From Burkholderiales bacterium (GTDB lineage Bacteria > Pseudomonadota > Gammaproteobacteria > Burkholderiales > Burkholderiaceae_C): DNA of 64,000 bases. The notes below the pieces were generated by a model that saw only the letters and a program-made list of their open reading frames with translations, did not search any database and was not told the DNA's origin. The stretch lies in NCBI GenBank assembly GCA_029268225.1, contig JAJUGJ010000002.1, positions 173,530 through 237,529 on the forward strand, given 5' to 3'. Shown here one piece after another: positions 37,839 to 46,714 of this stretch (the first letter of the stretch is position 1; every line of letters begins with the position of its first letter). Both the position numbers and the translations under genes were made by a program.

Positions 37839-37967
37839 GGCGGCAGGCGTCGAAGCAGGGCCCTGTGGGGGCGGACAAGCGTGTCAGGATACAAAAAAGC
37901 AGAACGACAGGGCACGCTTTGATGGGGGGGTAGGGGTCTGTCCTTGGTCAGGATCAATGACAGGGGG

Positions 37968-37996
37968 GTGTCAAAAACGGGCGACTTGATTAAAAT
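37968..37996 (+). promoter_or_regulatory. Candidate pckG promoter
   Basis: GTGTCA (37968-37973, four of six to the -35 consensus) and TAAAAT (37991-37996, five of six to the -10) are separated by 17 bases. The predicted message would have a leader of about 115 bases before pckG. The rest of the 279-base gap (37839-38117) shows G-runs but nothing that I can name. Confidence 0.55.
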
Positions 37997-38117
37997 GGAA
38001 GGTTCCCGCTTGGGCTGGGTGTCGAGAGCATTGTGGGTGGCCGTGTGGTGCCACGGTGTGAAAAAGCCGCGAAGCAGTGCTGTCGAGACCCTGTTTTTTC
38101 ATTTTCTGGAGTGAGTC

Positions 38118-39974
38118 ATGACTGCTGCAGTACAGGTGAATGCACCTGCCTACGTCAAAAACACCAAGCTGATCGCCTGGGTGGCCGAGATCGCCGCCCT
38201 GACCCAGCCCAAGGACATCGTCTGGTGTGACGGTTCGACCGAAGAGTACGACCGCCTGTGCGCCCAGCTCGTGGCCGCCGGCTCCTTCAAGAAGCTCAAC
38301 TCCGAGCTGCGCCCCAACTCCTACCTGGCCTGGACCCACCCGTCCGACGTGGCCCGCGTGGAAGACCGCACCTTCATCTGCGCCGAGCGCAAGGAAGACG
38401 CCGGCCCCACCAACAACTGGTGTGAGCCAGCTGAAATGCGCGCCAAGCTGCAAACCGGCGAAAACGCGCTGTTCAAGGGGGCCATGAAGGGCCGCACGAT
38501 GTACGTGATCCCCTTCTCGATGGGCCCGCTGGGCTCCAACATCGCCCACATCGGCGTCGAGCTGTCTGACTCGGCTTACGTGGCCGTCAACATGAAGCTC
38601 ATGACCCGCATGGGCAAGGGCGTGATCGACGTGCTGGGTGCCGACGGCGAGTTCGTGCCGTGTGTGCACACCGTGGGCGCGCCGCTGGAAGCCGGTCAGC
38701 AAGACTCGGCCTGGCCTTGCAACCCCGACACCAAGTACATCGTCCACTACCCCTCGACCCGCGAAATCTGGTCCTACGGTTCGGGCTACGGCGGCAACGC
38801 GCTGCTGGGCAAGAAGTGCTTCGCGCTGCGCATCGCTTCCACCATGGGCCGTGACCAGGGCTGGCTGGCCGAGCACATGCTGCTGCTGGGCGTGACCAAC
38901 CCCGAAGGCCAGAAGTACCACGTGGCCGCGGCCTTCCCGTCCGCTTGCGGCAAGACCAACTTCTCCATGCTGATCCCGCCCGAGGGCTACAACGGCTGGA
39001 AGGTCACCACCATCGGTGATGACATCGCCTGGATCAAGCCCGGTGCCGATGGCAAGCTGTACGCCATCAACCCGGAAGCCGGCTACTTCGGTGTCGCCCC
39101 CGGCACCAACACCCTGACGAACTTCAACTGCATGAAGTCGCTGGACCGTGACGTGATCTTCACGAACGTGGCCCTGACCGACGACGGCGACGTGTGGTGG
39201 GAGTCGATGACCGACGAGCTGCCCGCTCACCTGATCGACTGGCAAGGCAAGGACTGGACGCCGGCCATCGCCAAGGAAACCGGCGCCAAGGCCGCTCACC
39301 CCAACGCCCGCTTCACCGTGGCCGCCACCAACAACCCGGCGCTCGACCCCGAGTGGGACAACCCCGCCGGCGTGCCGATCGACGCCTTCATCTTCGGTGG
39401 CCGTCGCTCGACCACCGTGCCGCTGGTGACGGAAGCCCGTGACTGGACCGAAGGCGTCTACATGGCCGCCACCATGGGTTCGGAAACCACCGCCGCGGCC
39501 TTCGGCCAGCAAGGCGTGGTGCGCCGTGACCCGTTCGCCATGCTGCCCTTCATGGGCTACAACATGAGCGACTACTTCCAGCACTGGCTGAACCTGGGCA
39601 ACAAGCTGGCCGCCTCCGGCGCCCAACTGCCCAAGATCTACTGCGTGAACTGGTTCCGCAAGGGCGCCGATGGCAAGTTCGTCTGGCCTGGCTACAGCGA
39701 GAACATGCGCGTGCTGGAATGGATGCTGGGCCGCCTGCAAGGCAAGGCCCACGGCGTGGAAAACGCCTTCGGCATCAGCCCGACCTACGAAGACATCAAC
39801 TGGAATGGCCTGAACTTCACCAAGGAACAGTTCCAGTCCGTCATCGGCATCGACACCGCCGCCTGGACCCAAGAGCTCAAGCTGCATGACGAGCTGTTCA
39901 CCCAGCTGGCCTACAACCTGCCGGCCGAAATGCCCGCCACGAAGGCCAAGTTGGCCCAGCGTCTGGCGGCCTGA
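38118..39974 (+). CDS. pckG: Phosphoenolpyruvate carboxykinase (GTP)
   Basis: Converts oxaloacetate and GTP to phosphoenolpyruvate, CO2 and GDP; the entry step of gluconeogenesis. The 618-residue length fits the GTP-dependent class, not the shorter ATP-dependent PckA. The nucleotide-binding P-loop [12 protein letters not shown] is intact, as are [12 protein letters not shown] and the N-terminal substrate-binding region. GGAG lies upstream of the ATG. It is a single gene with its own promoter and terminator. Codon use is strongly biased, as expected for an abundant enzyme. Confidence 0.98.
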   Translation: MTAAVQVNAPAYVKNTKLIAWVAEIAALTQPKDIVWCDGSTEEYDRLCAQLVAAGSFKKLNSELRPNSYLAWTHPSDVARVEDRTFICAERKEDAGPTNNWCEPAEMRAKLQTGENALFKGAMKGRTMYVIPFSMGPLGSNIAHIGVELSDSAYVAVNMKLMTRMGKGVIDVLGADGEFVPCVHTVGAPLEAGQQDSAWPCNPDTKYIVHYPSTREIWSYGSGYGGNALLGKKCFALRIASTMGRDQGWLAEHMLLLGVTNPEGQKYHVAAAFPSACGKTNFSMLIPPEGYNGWKVTTIGDDIAWIKPGADGKLYAINPEAGYFGVAPGTNTLTNFNCMKSLDRDVIFTNVALTDDGDVWWESMTDELPAHLIDWQGKDWTPAIAKETGAKAAHPNARFTVAATNNPALDPEWDNPAGVPIDAFIFGGRRSTTVPLVTEARDWTEGVYMAATMGSETTAAAFGQQGVVRRDPFAMLPFMGYNMSDYFQHWLNLGNKLAASGAQLPKIYCVNWFRKGADGKFVWPGYSENMRVLEWMLGRLQGKAHGVENAFGISPTYEDINWNGLNFTKEQFQSVIGIDTAAWTQELKLHDELFTQLAYNLPAEMPATKAKLAQRLAA

Positions 39975-40035
39975 TCGGTCACCGCTCGGTCCGATGGCTC
40001 GGACCGGCTCGGCGCCTTGGTGGCGCCACCCTCGG

Positions 40036-40060
40036 AGCCCCGCCCTGCGGGGCTTTTTTT
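40036..40060 (+). terminator. Intrinsic terminator of pckG
   Basis: AGCCCCGC pairs with GCGGGGCT around CCT, followed by seven Ts. It is a classic strong terminator 61 bases after the stop. Confidence 0.93.
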
Positions 40061-40086
40061 CGCCGGTCTTGGGGGCGTGCGTCGAT

Positions 40087-40752
40087 TCAGCGGGCCGGGT
40101 CGCGCAGGTCCATCACCTCGCGCGTGATCATGCCGGCGTAGCGCTGGATGACCACGCGGGCGTCCAGATCGGGCTCATCGCTCAGCATCTCCTGCACGGC
40201 ATAGCCCATTTCCACGGCCAGGCGGGCGAAGGTCTGGACCTGGGTGCGGTCGATGTCAGGGTGCGCGCTCAGAAAGGCCTGCTCGATGAGTTGCGAGACG
40301 TGGCGGTGGGAGGCCACCCGCACCTCGTACAAGGCGGGCACCGCGCGCAGGGCCCGCATGATCCAGACCCCACCCGCGAACGCGTCGGTCAGCGCCAGCG
40401 TGTCGGCGAAGAGCACCAGCAGCCGTCGCTCGAATTCGGCGGCTGGCGCCGCCAGGGTTTCGGGCGTGGCCCATTGGGCCAGCAAGCTGTTTTGCGCGCC
40501 CATCAGGCGCTCCCCCAAGGCGTGCAGCACCGCGTACTTGTTGGGGAAATAGCGGTACAGCGCGGGTGGGGTGAGCCCGGCGCGCTCGCAGATCAGGTTG
40601 GTGGACAGGCGTTCGATGCCGACCTCGGACAGCAGATCGGCCGTGATGGCCAGGATGCGCTCGAAGGTTTCCTGCGCGCGGCCTTGGCGCGGCAGGGTTT
40701 TGGTGTCCAGATCCGGTGCGGACGGACGGGTCGTGGAAAGGGTGCTTGGCAT
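40087..40752 (-). CDS. TetR-family transcriptional regulator
   Basis: DNA-binding regulator of 221 residues from the start MPSTLSTT. The helix-turn-helix is clear at about residues 28-75: FERILAITADLLSEVGIERLSTNLICERAGLTPPALYRYFPNK. The C-terminal ligand domain is variable, as usual. It is transcribed divergently from the ceramidase operon, with a perfect 16-base palindrome in the shared gap, so it most likely represses that operon and itself. The natural inducer could be a lipid such as sphingosine, by context only. Confidence 0.9.
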   Translation of the reverse strand: MPSTLSTTRPSAPDLDTKTLPRQGRAQETFERILAITADLLSEVGIERLSTNLICERAGLTPPALYRYFPNKYAVLHALGERLMGAQNSLLAQWATPETLAAPAAEFERRLLVLFADTLALTDAFAGGVWIMRALRAVPALYEVRVASHRHVSQLIEQAFLSAHPDIDRTQVQTFARLAVEMGYAVQEMLSDEPDLDARVVIQRYAGMITREVMDLRDPAR

Positions 40753-40797
40753 CTTTTGGCCCCGTATCGATGCGGGAATTCTGGCATGGGCCCCGAG

Positions 40798-40813
40798 CGT
40801 GACCTGTGTCACG
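40798..40813. promoter_or_regulatory. Candidate operator palindrome between tetR and the ceramidase operon
   Basis: CGTGAC-CTGT-GTCACG is a perfect inverted repeat with 6-base arms and a 4-base spacer, of the size TetR-family dimers bind. It sits 45 bases before the tetR start and 75 bases before the ceramidase start. A second, shorter dyad, TAGT-GATA-ACTA, lies at 40834-40845, where the ceramidase promoter may be. Confidence 0.6.
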
Positions 40814-40888
40814 GGTATCCCCTGATGATTGGGTAGTGATAACTATCGAACATGGTGGCACGTGTTCAACCGATCGGGAGCTGCTGCC

Positions 40889-42973
40889 ATGCCTGTTTGC
40901 CTGCCTTTCATGCGTCGTCGTGTGCGTGCCGTTGCCACGGCTTGCGCTTTGGCCCTGACGGGCCTCTTGGCGGCACCGGCCTGGGCCGGTGAGTTCCTGA
41001 TCGGCACGGGGGTGTACGACATCACCGGTCCGGCGGCCGAGACGGGCATGTTCGGCTATGCCGCGCAGCAGGAGGTCAATGGGCTGCACCAGCGTTTGCG
41101 GGCCCGTGCCTTCATCATGCAGGGTGCGCAGGGCGGCCCGCGTGCGGTGTTCGTGAACGTGGACCTGGGTGCGGCCCACGAGTCCCTGAAGCTCGCCGTC
41201 ATCCAGCGACTGCAGCCCCGTTACGGCACGCTCTACCGCCACGACAACGTGATGCTCTCGGCCACCCACACGCACGTGGGCAGTGGCGGCCATGCGCATC
41301 ACACGCTTTACATCCTGGCGGCGGCCGACAAGAGTGGGGCCGGCTATGACGCCCAGAGCTTCGAGGCGGCGGTGTCGGGCATCGTGGCCGCCATCGAGCG
41401 CGCGCACCGCAACCTGGCACCGGGTCGCATCGAATTGGTGGAAGGCAACTTGCTGGGCGCCACGCGCAACCGCTCGCTGCCCGCGTTCCGCGCCAATCCG
41501 GATGCGGCCGCGCTGGGGCACGACACCAACAAGACCATGACGGTGCTGAAGTTCCGCAAGGACAATGGGCGCGAGGTGGGCATGCTGAACTGGTACGCGA
41601 TCCATCCGACCAGCTTCAGCCTGAAGTTCACCCACATCAGCGGCGACAACAAGGGCTACGCGTCGCAGTTCTTCGAGCGACGCAAGGGGGTCAACTACAG
41701 TGCCTCCGAGACCTTTGTCGCGGCCTTTGCGAATGCCGATGAGGGCGATGTGGTGCCGACCGATGGCAATGCCTACTCGGCACCGGGCTACGAGGGCTCG
41801 CCCAACGAGTACGCCAATGCCGAAGCAGCGGGCCAGCGTCAGCTCCACAAAGCCTGGGAGCTGTACACCACGCCCGGTCGCGTTCTGCCCGGGGTGGTGG
41901 ACCTGCGCCACCAGTGGGTGACGATGCCCGGCCTGGCCGTGGCGCCCGCCTACAGTCAGCCCGGCGGCGCGGTGCTGTGCACGGCGGCCCGAGGGGTGTC
42001 GTTCGCCGCCGGTGGCGAGAACGGACCGTCCAACATCCCTAGCATCACCGAGGGCATGACCACGGCCAGCGCCCAACTGGGCACGGCCCTGCAGACCTTT
42101 GCGAGCTCGCCGTTGGGCGGCCTGGTGCAGACGGCGTTCTTCGGCATCTCGTCGGTGGTCAGTGACCCTTGCCAGTCGCCCAAGCCCACTCTGTTGCCCA
42201 CCGGGGCCCTGGACTGGGTGCCGTCGGTGCTGCCCATCCAGGTGATCCAGGTCGGCGCGCTGGCCATCGTCGGGCTGCCCTTCGAGCCGACGACGATGGT
42301 CGGGCATCGCTTGCGCGCCCAGGTGCGCCAGCAACTGGCCGCCAAGGGGGTGGACACGGTGGTGGTGGCGGGCTTGTCCAACAGCTACGCGGGCTACCTG
42401 ACCACCCGCGAAGAGTTCGAGATGCAGCACTATGAAGGCGCCTCCAACGAGTTTGGCCCCTGGGCGCTCGGCGCCGTCCAGCAGACCGTGGCGCACCTGA
42501 CGCAGGCCATGGTCAGTGGCGCAGCCGTGGAGCCGGGCCTGCCGCCGCGTGACCGGACCTCGGCGCTGCGCCTGACGCGACCGGGTGTGGCTTTCGATGA
42601 CAAGCCGCTGAGAGAGAGCTTTGGCAAGGTGCTGCAGGACGCCCAGCCGGCCTATCAGTCGGGGCAGGTGGTGAAGGCGAGTTTCCGCAGCGGCCACCCC
42701 AAGAACCACCTCAAGACCCAGGACAGCTTCCTGCGGGTCGAGCGCTGGCAGGACGGGCAATGGGTGGCCGTGGCCCAGGATTGGGACTGGGAGACCAGCT
42801 ACCAGTGGCGCCGTGAGGGGATCGCCTATTCGGTGGTGGATGTGGTGTGGCGCATCCCTGCCGGCACGCCCGCCGGCAGCTACCGCTTGCGTCACGACGG
42901 GCATTGGAAGAACGGCTGGACGGGGGCGATCAACCCGTACACGGGCGTGAGCCGCGCTTTCCGTGTGGACTGA
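40889..42973 (+). CDS. Neutral ceramidase
   Basis: Secreted amidase that splits ceramide into a sphingoid base and a fatty acid. The 694-residue precursor has a signal peptide cut after AWA (residue 33). The catalytic domain shows the zinc-binding SATHTHVGSGG (His127, His129), NWYAIHPTS (His239), and the nucleophile motif ISGDNKGYA with Ser251. A C-terminal immunoglobulin-like domain follows (about 560-694), as in Pseudomonas CerN. The start at 40889 has GGGAG upstream; the longer frame from 40829 lacks a signal. It leads an operon with a cytochrome c, a flavin oxidase and a PLP enzyme, and may leave the cell by the type II system encoded in this window. Confidence 0.92.
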   Translation: MPVCLPFMRRRVRAVATACALALTGLLAAPAWAGEFLIGTGVYDITGPAAETGMFGYAAQQEVNGLHQRLRARAFIMQGAQGGPRAVFVNVDLGAAHESLKLAVIQRLQPRYGTLYRHDNVMLSATHTHVGSGGHAHHTLYILAAADKSGAGYDAQSFEAAVSGIVAAIERAHRNLAPGRIELVEGNLLGATRNRSLPAFRANPDAAALGHDTNKTMTVLKFRKDNGREVGMLNWYAIHPTSFSLKFTHISGDNKGYASQFFERRKGVNYSASETFVAAFANADEGDVVPTDGNAYSAPGYEGSPNEYANAEAAGQRQLHKAWELYTTPGRVLPGVVDLRHQWVTMPGLAVAPAYSQPGGAVLCTAARGVSFAAGGENGPSNIPSITEGMTTASAQLGTALQTFASSPLGGLVQTAFFGISSVVSDPCQSPKPTLLPTGALDWVPSVLPIQVIQVGALAIVGLPFEPTTMVGHRLRAQVRQQLAAKGVDTVVVAGLSNSYAGYLTTREEFEMQHYEGASNEFGPWALGAVQQTVAHLTQAMVSGAAVEPGLPPRDRTSALRLTRPGVAFDDKPLRESFGKVLQDAQPAYQSGQVVKASFRSGHPKNHLKTQDSFLRVERWQDGQWVAVAQDWDWETSYQWRREGIAYSVVDVVWRIPAGTPAGSYRLRHDGHWKNGWTGAINPYTGVSRAFRVD

Positions 42974-42990
42974 GAGGCAGGAGTGCGTTG

Positions 42991-43398
42991 GTGAAGTCTT
43001 GGTGTACCGCGCGGGGACATCGGTCCCTGCAGAGACGATGGGTGGCTTGGGGGACCGTTGGGGCTTTGGCCTGGTCTGTGGGCTTGAGCGGTTGCGGTGA
43101 GCGGGCTCCGGTGCCGCCCACCGATGCCGATGTGCTGGCCGCCGAGCGGCTGCGTCCGGCCCGGCCTGAATTGGCCGCCCTGTACGAGCGCAGCTGCCTC
43201 GCCTGTCATGGCGTGCGCAGCGCCGCACCGCTGACGGGCCATGCCCCGTCGTGGCAGGCGCGCCTGCAGCAGGGCCCGGACGTCTTGCTGGCTCACACCC
43301 GCGAGGGCCTGCGCGGCATGCCCGCCATGGGCCTGTGCCCCGATTGCAGCGATGCCGAGTTGCAAGACCTGATCACCTTCATGAGCACCCCCCGATGA
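42991..43398 (+). CDS. Monohaem cytochrome c lipoprotein
   Basis: Small periplasmic electron carrier of 135 residues. A signal sequence ends in the lipobox LSGC (Cys about residue 35), so it is probably a lipoprotein. The haem site is CLACH, and a downstream Met (GMPAMG) could be the axial ligand. Start is GTG 42991, seven bases after AGGAG. Its stop overlaps the following oxidase start (ATGA). Its natural partner is most likely that flavin oxidase, whose electrons it would pass to the respiratory chain. It corresponds in position and type to the cytochrome of the Pseudomonas sphBCD cluster, as I remember it. Confidence 0.88.
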   Translation: MKSWCTARGHRSLQRRWVAWGTVGALAWSVGLSGCGERAPVPPTDADVLAAERLRPARPELAALYERSCLACHGVRSAAPLTGHAPSWQARLQQGPDVLLAHTREGLRGMPAMGLCPDCSDAELQDLITFMSTPR

Positions 43399-44810
43399 GC
43401 CGATCTCACCTGAATCGCCGACAGCTGCTGAGTGGCGCGGCCGCCCTGGGTCTGGTCGACGCCTTGCGGGGCGGGACCCTGGCGCCATGGTTGGTCAGCG
43501 AGGCCCATGCGCAGACGCCACCGCGGGCACCCGCTGCGCCGCGCCGCTGGCAGAACTGGTCGGGCCTGCAGCAGGCCACGCCGTCCACCTGGGCGACACC
43601 CGCCAACGAGGCCGAGGTGCAGCAGCTCCTGCGTCGCACGCGCGGCGAGGTGCGTGCGGTCGGCGCGGGCCACTCCTTCACGGCCCTGGTGCCCACCGAC
43701 CAGACCCTGGTGTCGTTGGACCGCCTTCAGGGTCTTGTCTCGGTCGACCGGGCCGCGATGACCGTCACCGCCCACGCCGGCACGCGCATCGGTGCCCTGG
43801 CGCGGGCGCTCGACGCCCAGGGCCTGGCCCTGCGCAACCAGCCCGATGTGGACGTGCAGACCCTGGCCGGCGCCATCGCCACCGGCACCCACGGCACCGG
43901 GGCCAGCTTGCCGGCTCTGCACGACGAGGTCGTGGCGATGCGCCTGGTGCGCCCGGACGGGGCGCTCGTCGAGATCGACGCCCGTCGCGACCCGGAGCTG
44001 CTGGCGGCCGCCCGCGTCTCGCTGGGCAGCCTGGGTCTGGTCACCCGTGTGACCCTGCGCGTGGTGCCCGCCTATCACCTGGAACGCCACGTCTGGTTGA
44101 TGCCTTTGGCGCAGGCGCTGGCCGAGGCACCCGAGCTGGCGCGGCGCCACCGGCATTTCGAGTTCTACGTGCTGCCCTTCACCGGTTACGCCGCCTGCAT
44201 CCGCCTGGACCCCTACTCGGGCACCGACCTGAGTCTGCCCCACTCGGCCGATGAGGACGTGCTCAGCGACCTCAAGCAGCTGCGGGACTGGCTGGGCCGC
44301 TTCCCGCGCCTGCGCCGCTGGGTGGCCCAGCAGGCCATCGACCCTCAACTGACCGAATCGGCGCGCCATCGCTCCCACCGCCTGTTGTCTTCGGTGCGCC
44401 CGACCCGCTTTCAGGAAACCGAGTGGCATGTGCCGCGCGAGCAGGGACTGGCCTGCCTGCGTGCGGTGGTCGACCGGCTGGAGCAGCGCAACGAGGCCTT
44501 CTTCCCGCTGGAGTTCCGCTTTGTCCGGGGCGATGGCGCCTGGCTCAGCCCCTTCCATGGCCGAGACAGCTGCTCGATCGCCGTGCATGCCGCGGCCGAC
44601 GAGGACTGGGCCTATCTGATCGACGATTTCACGCCGATCTTCCGTGCGCATCAGGGGCGCCCCCACTGGGGCAAGCTGCACCGCCTGGGCGCCGCCGACC
44701 TGGCCCCGCTCTACCCGCGCTGGGCCGATTTCGCTGCCCTGCGCCAGCGCTTCGACCCGCAGGGGCGCCTGCTCAATGCCCACCTGCGCCAGGTGTTCGG
44801 CATCACCTGA
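43395..44810 (+). CDS. Exported FAD-linked oxidase, aldonolactone/alditol oxidase family
   Basis: The 471-residue protein has a Tat-like signal (NRRQLLSGAAALGL), then a FAD-binding PCMH domain with EVRAVGAGHSFT and ATGTHGTG, and the C-terminal D-arabinono-lactone oxidase domain with the conserved HWGK. Family members oxidise a hydroxyl group, in alditol oxidase a terminal primary alcohol, and pass electrons to oxygen or a carrier. Here a cytochrome c is coupled upstream, so a dehydrogenase mode is plausible. Tat export suits a protein that folds around FAD in the cytoplasm. In this operon its substrate may be a sphingoid base or its derivative, which is an inference from neighbours. Confidence 0.87.
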   Translation: MSRSHLNRRQLLSGAAALGLVDALRGGTLAPWLVSEAHAQTPPRAPAAPRRWQNWSGLQQATPSTWATPANEAEVQQLLRRTRGEVRAVGAGHSFTALVPTDQTLVSLDRLQGLVSVDRAAMTVTAHAGTRIGALARALDAQGLALRNQPDVDVQTLAGAIATGTHGTGASLPALHDEVVAMRLVRPDGALVEIDARRDPELLAAARVSLGSLGLVTRVTLRVVPAYHLERHVWLMPLAQALAEAPELARRHRHFEFYVLPFTGYAACIRLDPYSGTDLSLPHSADEDVLSDLKQLRDWLGRFPRLRRWVAQQAIDPQLTESARHRSHRLLSSVRPTRFQETEWHVPREQGLACLRAVVDRLEQRNEAFFPLEFRFVRGDGAWLSPFHGRDSCSIAVHAAADEDWAYLIDDFTPIFRAHQGRPHWGKLHRLGAADLAPLYPRWADFAALRQRFDPQGRLLNAHLRQVFGIT

Positions 44811-44821
44811 GGACCTGCACC

Positions 44822-46102
44822 ATGCCGAACTGGACACGCCGACGCTGGCTGGGCGCTGCTGCCCTGGGGAGCGGCGTGGCGATCTGGGCTGTGCGCCCCG
44901 GGGAGGCCGGTGCCCCCCACGATGCGCGCTTTCAGGCCCTGAGCCGTGCCCTGCGCCAGGCCGGGGTTACCCAGCCCACGCTGGTGCTCGACCGCGCGCA
45001 GCTGCACGCCAATGCCCGTCAGGTGCGCGCCAACCTCGACGCGGCCCTGGCGCTGCGTCTGGTCAACAAATCCTTGCCCTGCCTGCTGCTGCTTGACGAG
45101 CTGTCCACCCTGTTGGGCACCGAGCGGCAGATGGTGTTCAACCTGCCTTACCTGCAACTGCTGGCCGAGCAGCGGCCGCGCAGCGAGGTGCTGCTCGGCA
45201 AGCCCTTTCCGGTGGCCGCGGCCGCCCATTTTCTGGCGCATCCCCCGCGCAGTGGCTTCGACCCCGTCCGCCAGGTGCAATGGCTGGTGGACACCCCGGC
45301 GCGGCTGGCGCAGTACCGCGACCTCGCCCGGGCGCGTCGGCAGGTGCTGCGCATCAACCTCGAAATCGACGTGGGCCTGCACCGCGGTGGTCTGCCCGAC
45401 GACGCGGCGCTGCGCGAGGTGATCGGCCTGCTGCAAGGCGAGCCCTGGCTGCAATGGTCCGGCTTCATGGGCTACGACGCTCACACCGAAAAGATCCCCG
45501 ACCTGGGCGGGCTGCGCACGGCGGCACGCGCCCAGGTGCAGCAGCGCTACCGGGCCTGCCTGGACGCGATGCAGGCCAGCCCGCTGGCCCGCGACCCCGC
45601 GCGGCTGACGCTCAACACCGGCGGCTCCCCCACCTACCGCCTGCACCAGGCAGGGGGCCCGGCCAACGAGGTGGCCGTGGGCTCGGCCCTGGTCAAACCC
45701 AGCGACTTCGACACCCCCCTGTTGGCCGATCTGCAACCCGCCGTCTGGATCGCCACGCCAGTGCTCAAGGTGGCCCCCTGGCGGGCGCCCGACGGGGTGG
45801 GGGCCTTGGGCACGCTGCTGCGCGGCTGGGACCCCAACCAGCGCGTCGCCCATTTCATCCACGGGGGGCACTGGCTGGCGCAGCCCGACTCGCCGGCGGG
45901 CTTGCAGGCCAGCGCCCTGATCGGGGCCTCGTCCAACCAGCAGCTCTATGTGGGCTCGGGCCGCCAGGGCCTGCAGCCTGACGACTTCGTGTTCTTCCGT
46001 CCGACGCAGAGCGAGGCGGTGCTCCAGCAGTTCGGGGACATTGCCGTGGTCGAAGGCGAGCGCGTGATGGCGATGTGGCCGGTCTTCCCCGCGCGCGCCT
46101 GA
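44822..46102 (+). CDS. Exported fold-type III PLP enzyme (D-threonine aldolase / D-serine dehydratase-like)
   Basis: A 426-residue protein with a Tat-type signal (TRRRWLGAAALG). The catalytic part has the alanine-racemase-like barrel: TLVLDRAQLHANARQVRANL, then the likely PLP lysine in LVNKSLP (Lys83), LRINLEIDVGLHRGG, and a C-terminal beta domain. Family members cleave or deaminate D-amino acids and D-3-hydroxy-amino acids. An exported PLP enzyme is uncommon; Tat export would carry the folded holoenzyme. It is the last gene of the ceramidase operon. Activity on an oxidised sphingoid base, which has the D configuration, is chemically sensible but unproven. Confidence 0.83.
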   Translation: MPNWTRRRWLGAAALGSGVAIWAVRPGEAGAPHDARFQALSRALRQAGVTQPTLVLDRAQLHANARQVRANLDAALALRLVNKSLPCLLLLDELSTLLGTERQMVFNLPYLQLLAEQRPRSEVLLGKPFPVAAAAHFLAHPPRSGFDPVRQVQWLVDTPARLAQYRDLARARRQVLRINLEIDVGLHRGGLPDDAALREVIGLLQGEPWLQWSGFMGYDAHTEKIPDLGGLRTAARAQVQQRYRACLDAMQASPLARDPARLTLNTGGSPTYRLHQAGGPANEVAVGSALVKPSDFDTPLLADLQPAVWIATPVLKVAPWRAPDGVGALGTLLRGWDPNQRVAHFIHGGHWLAQPDSPAGLQASALIGASSNQQLYVGSGRQGLQPDDFVFFRPTQSEAVLQQFGDIAVVEGERVMAMWPVFPARA

Positions 46103-46115
46103 GCGGCGTGCGCCC

Positions 46116-46697
46116 TCAGTCCGGCGTCCACACCCGCGCTTCGGTCACCACGGCCATCAGCGGCAGGTCGTGTGCCTGCGGGGCCAGCTCCTCGCGGCTC
46201 ACCCGCGCTTGCTCCCAGGCCACGCCGATCACGGTCACCCCCGGGTGTGCCGCCAGGTAGCGATCGAAATAGCCGCCACCATAGCCCAGGCGGTAGCCCT
46301 CGGGCGTGAAGCCCACGCAGGGCACCAGCACCACATCGGGCACCACGGCCTTGCCCGTCGGGCTGGGCAGGCCGCACTCGTCCACGCTGCTCAACTCGCC
46401 CCCATCCCAGGGGCGGAAATGCATCGCCACCGGTTCGCGCTGGGCAAAGGGCAAGGCCAGGCGGCAATCCCACTGCGCCTGGGCGCGCAAGGCCAGTGTC
46501 CTTGGGTTAAATTCCCCTTTCATGGGCCAGTACACCCCCAGGACTTCGGGCTCCAGCTGCGCGAGCACGTCCAGCAGACCTTGTTCAAGCTGCGCTTGTG
46601 CGGCCTCGCCGGCAGGCGTGGCGCACCAGGCTTGATGTGCGGCCAACAGGCGGCGGCGCAGGGCGGGACGATCGGGATTCGGGGCGGGTGAGGTCAT
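46116..46697 (-). CDS. 5-formyltetrahydrofolate cyclo-ligase
   Basis: Converts 5-formyltetrahydrofolate back to 5,10-methenyltetrahydrofolate using ATP. The 193-residue protein from MTSPAPNP has the family's LGVYWPMKGEFNP and the nucleotide-binding motif GYRLGYGGGYFDRYL. It is divergent from the lytic transglycosylase with only 17 bases between the two starts, so one of the promoters must lie inside the other gene. It converges with the ceramidase operon. Confidence 0.93.
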   Translation of the reverse strand: MTSPAPNPDRPALRRRLLAAHQAWCATPAGEAAQAQLEQGLLDVLAQLEPEVLGVYWPMKGEFNPRTLALRAQAQWDCRLALPFAQREPVAMHFRPWDGGELSSVDECGLPSPTGKAVVPDVVLVPCVGFTPEGYRLGYGGGYFDRYLAAHPGVTVIGVAWEQARVSREELAPQAHDLPLMAVVTEARVWTPD

Positions 46698-46714
46698 CAC
46701 AGAGAGACATTCCA

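Noticed and set aside
37033..37878. Upstream extension of the ABC fusion frame to 37878
   Set aside because: The frame is open through the substrate-binding protein gene, but that part is the out-of-frame shadow of a clear periplasmic binding protein with a signal peptide; AGGAGG before 37029 marks the true start.
40256..43228. 990-codon minus-strand open frame
   Set aside because: It runs antisense to the ceramidase and out of frame through tetR; the translation is His/Arg/Gly-rich low-quality sequence typical of antisense to high-GC genes.
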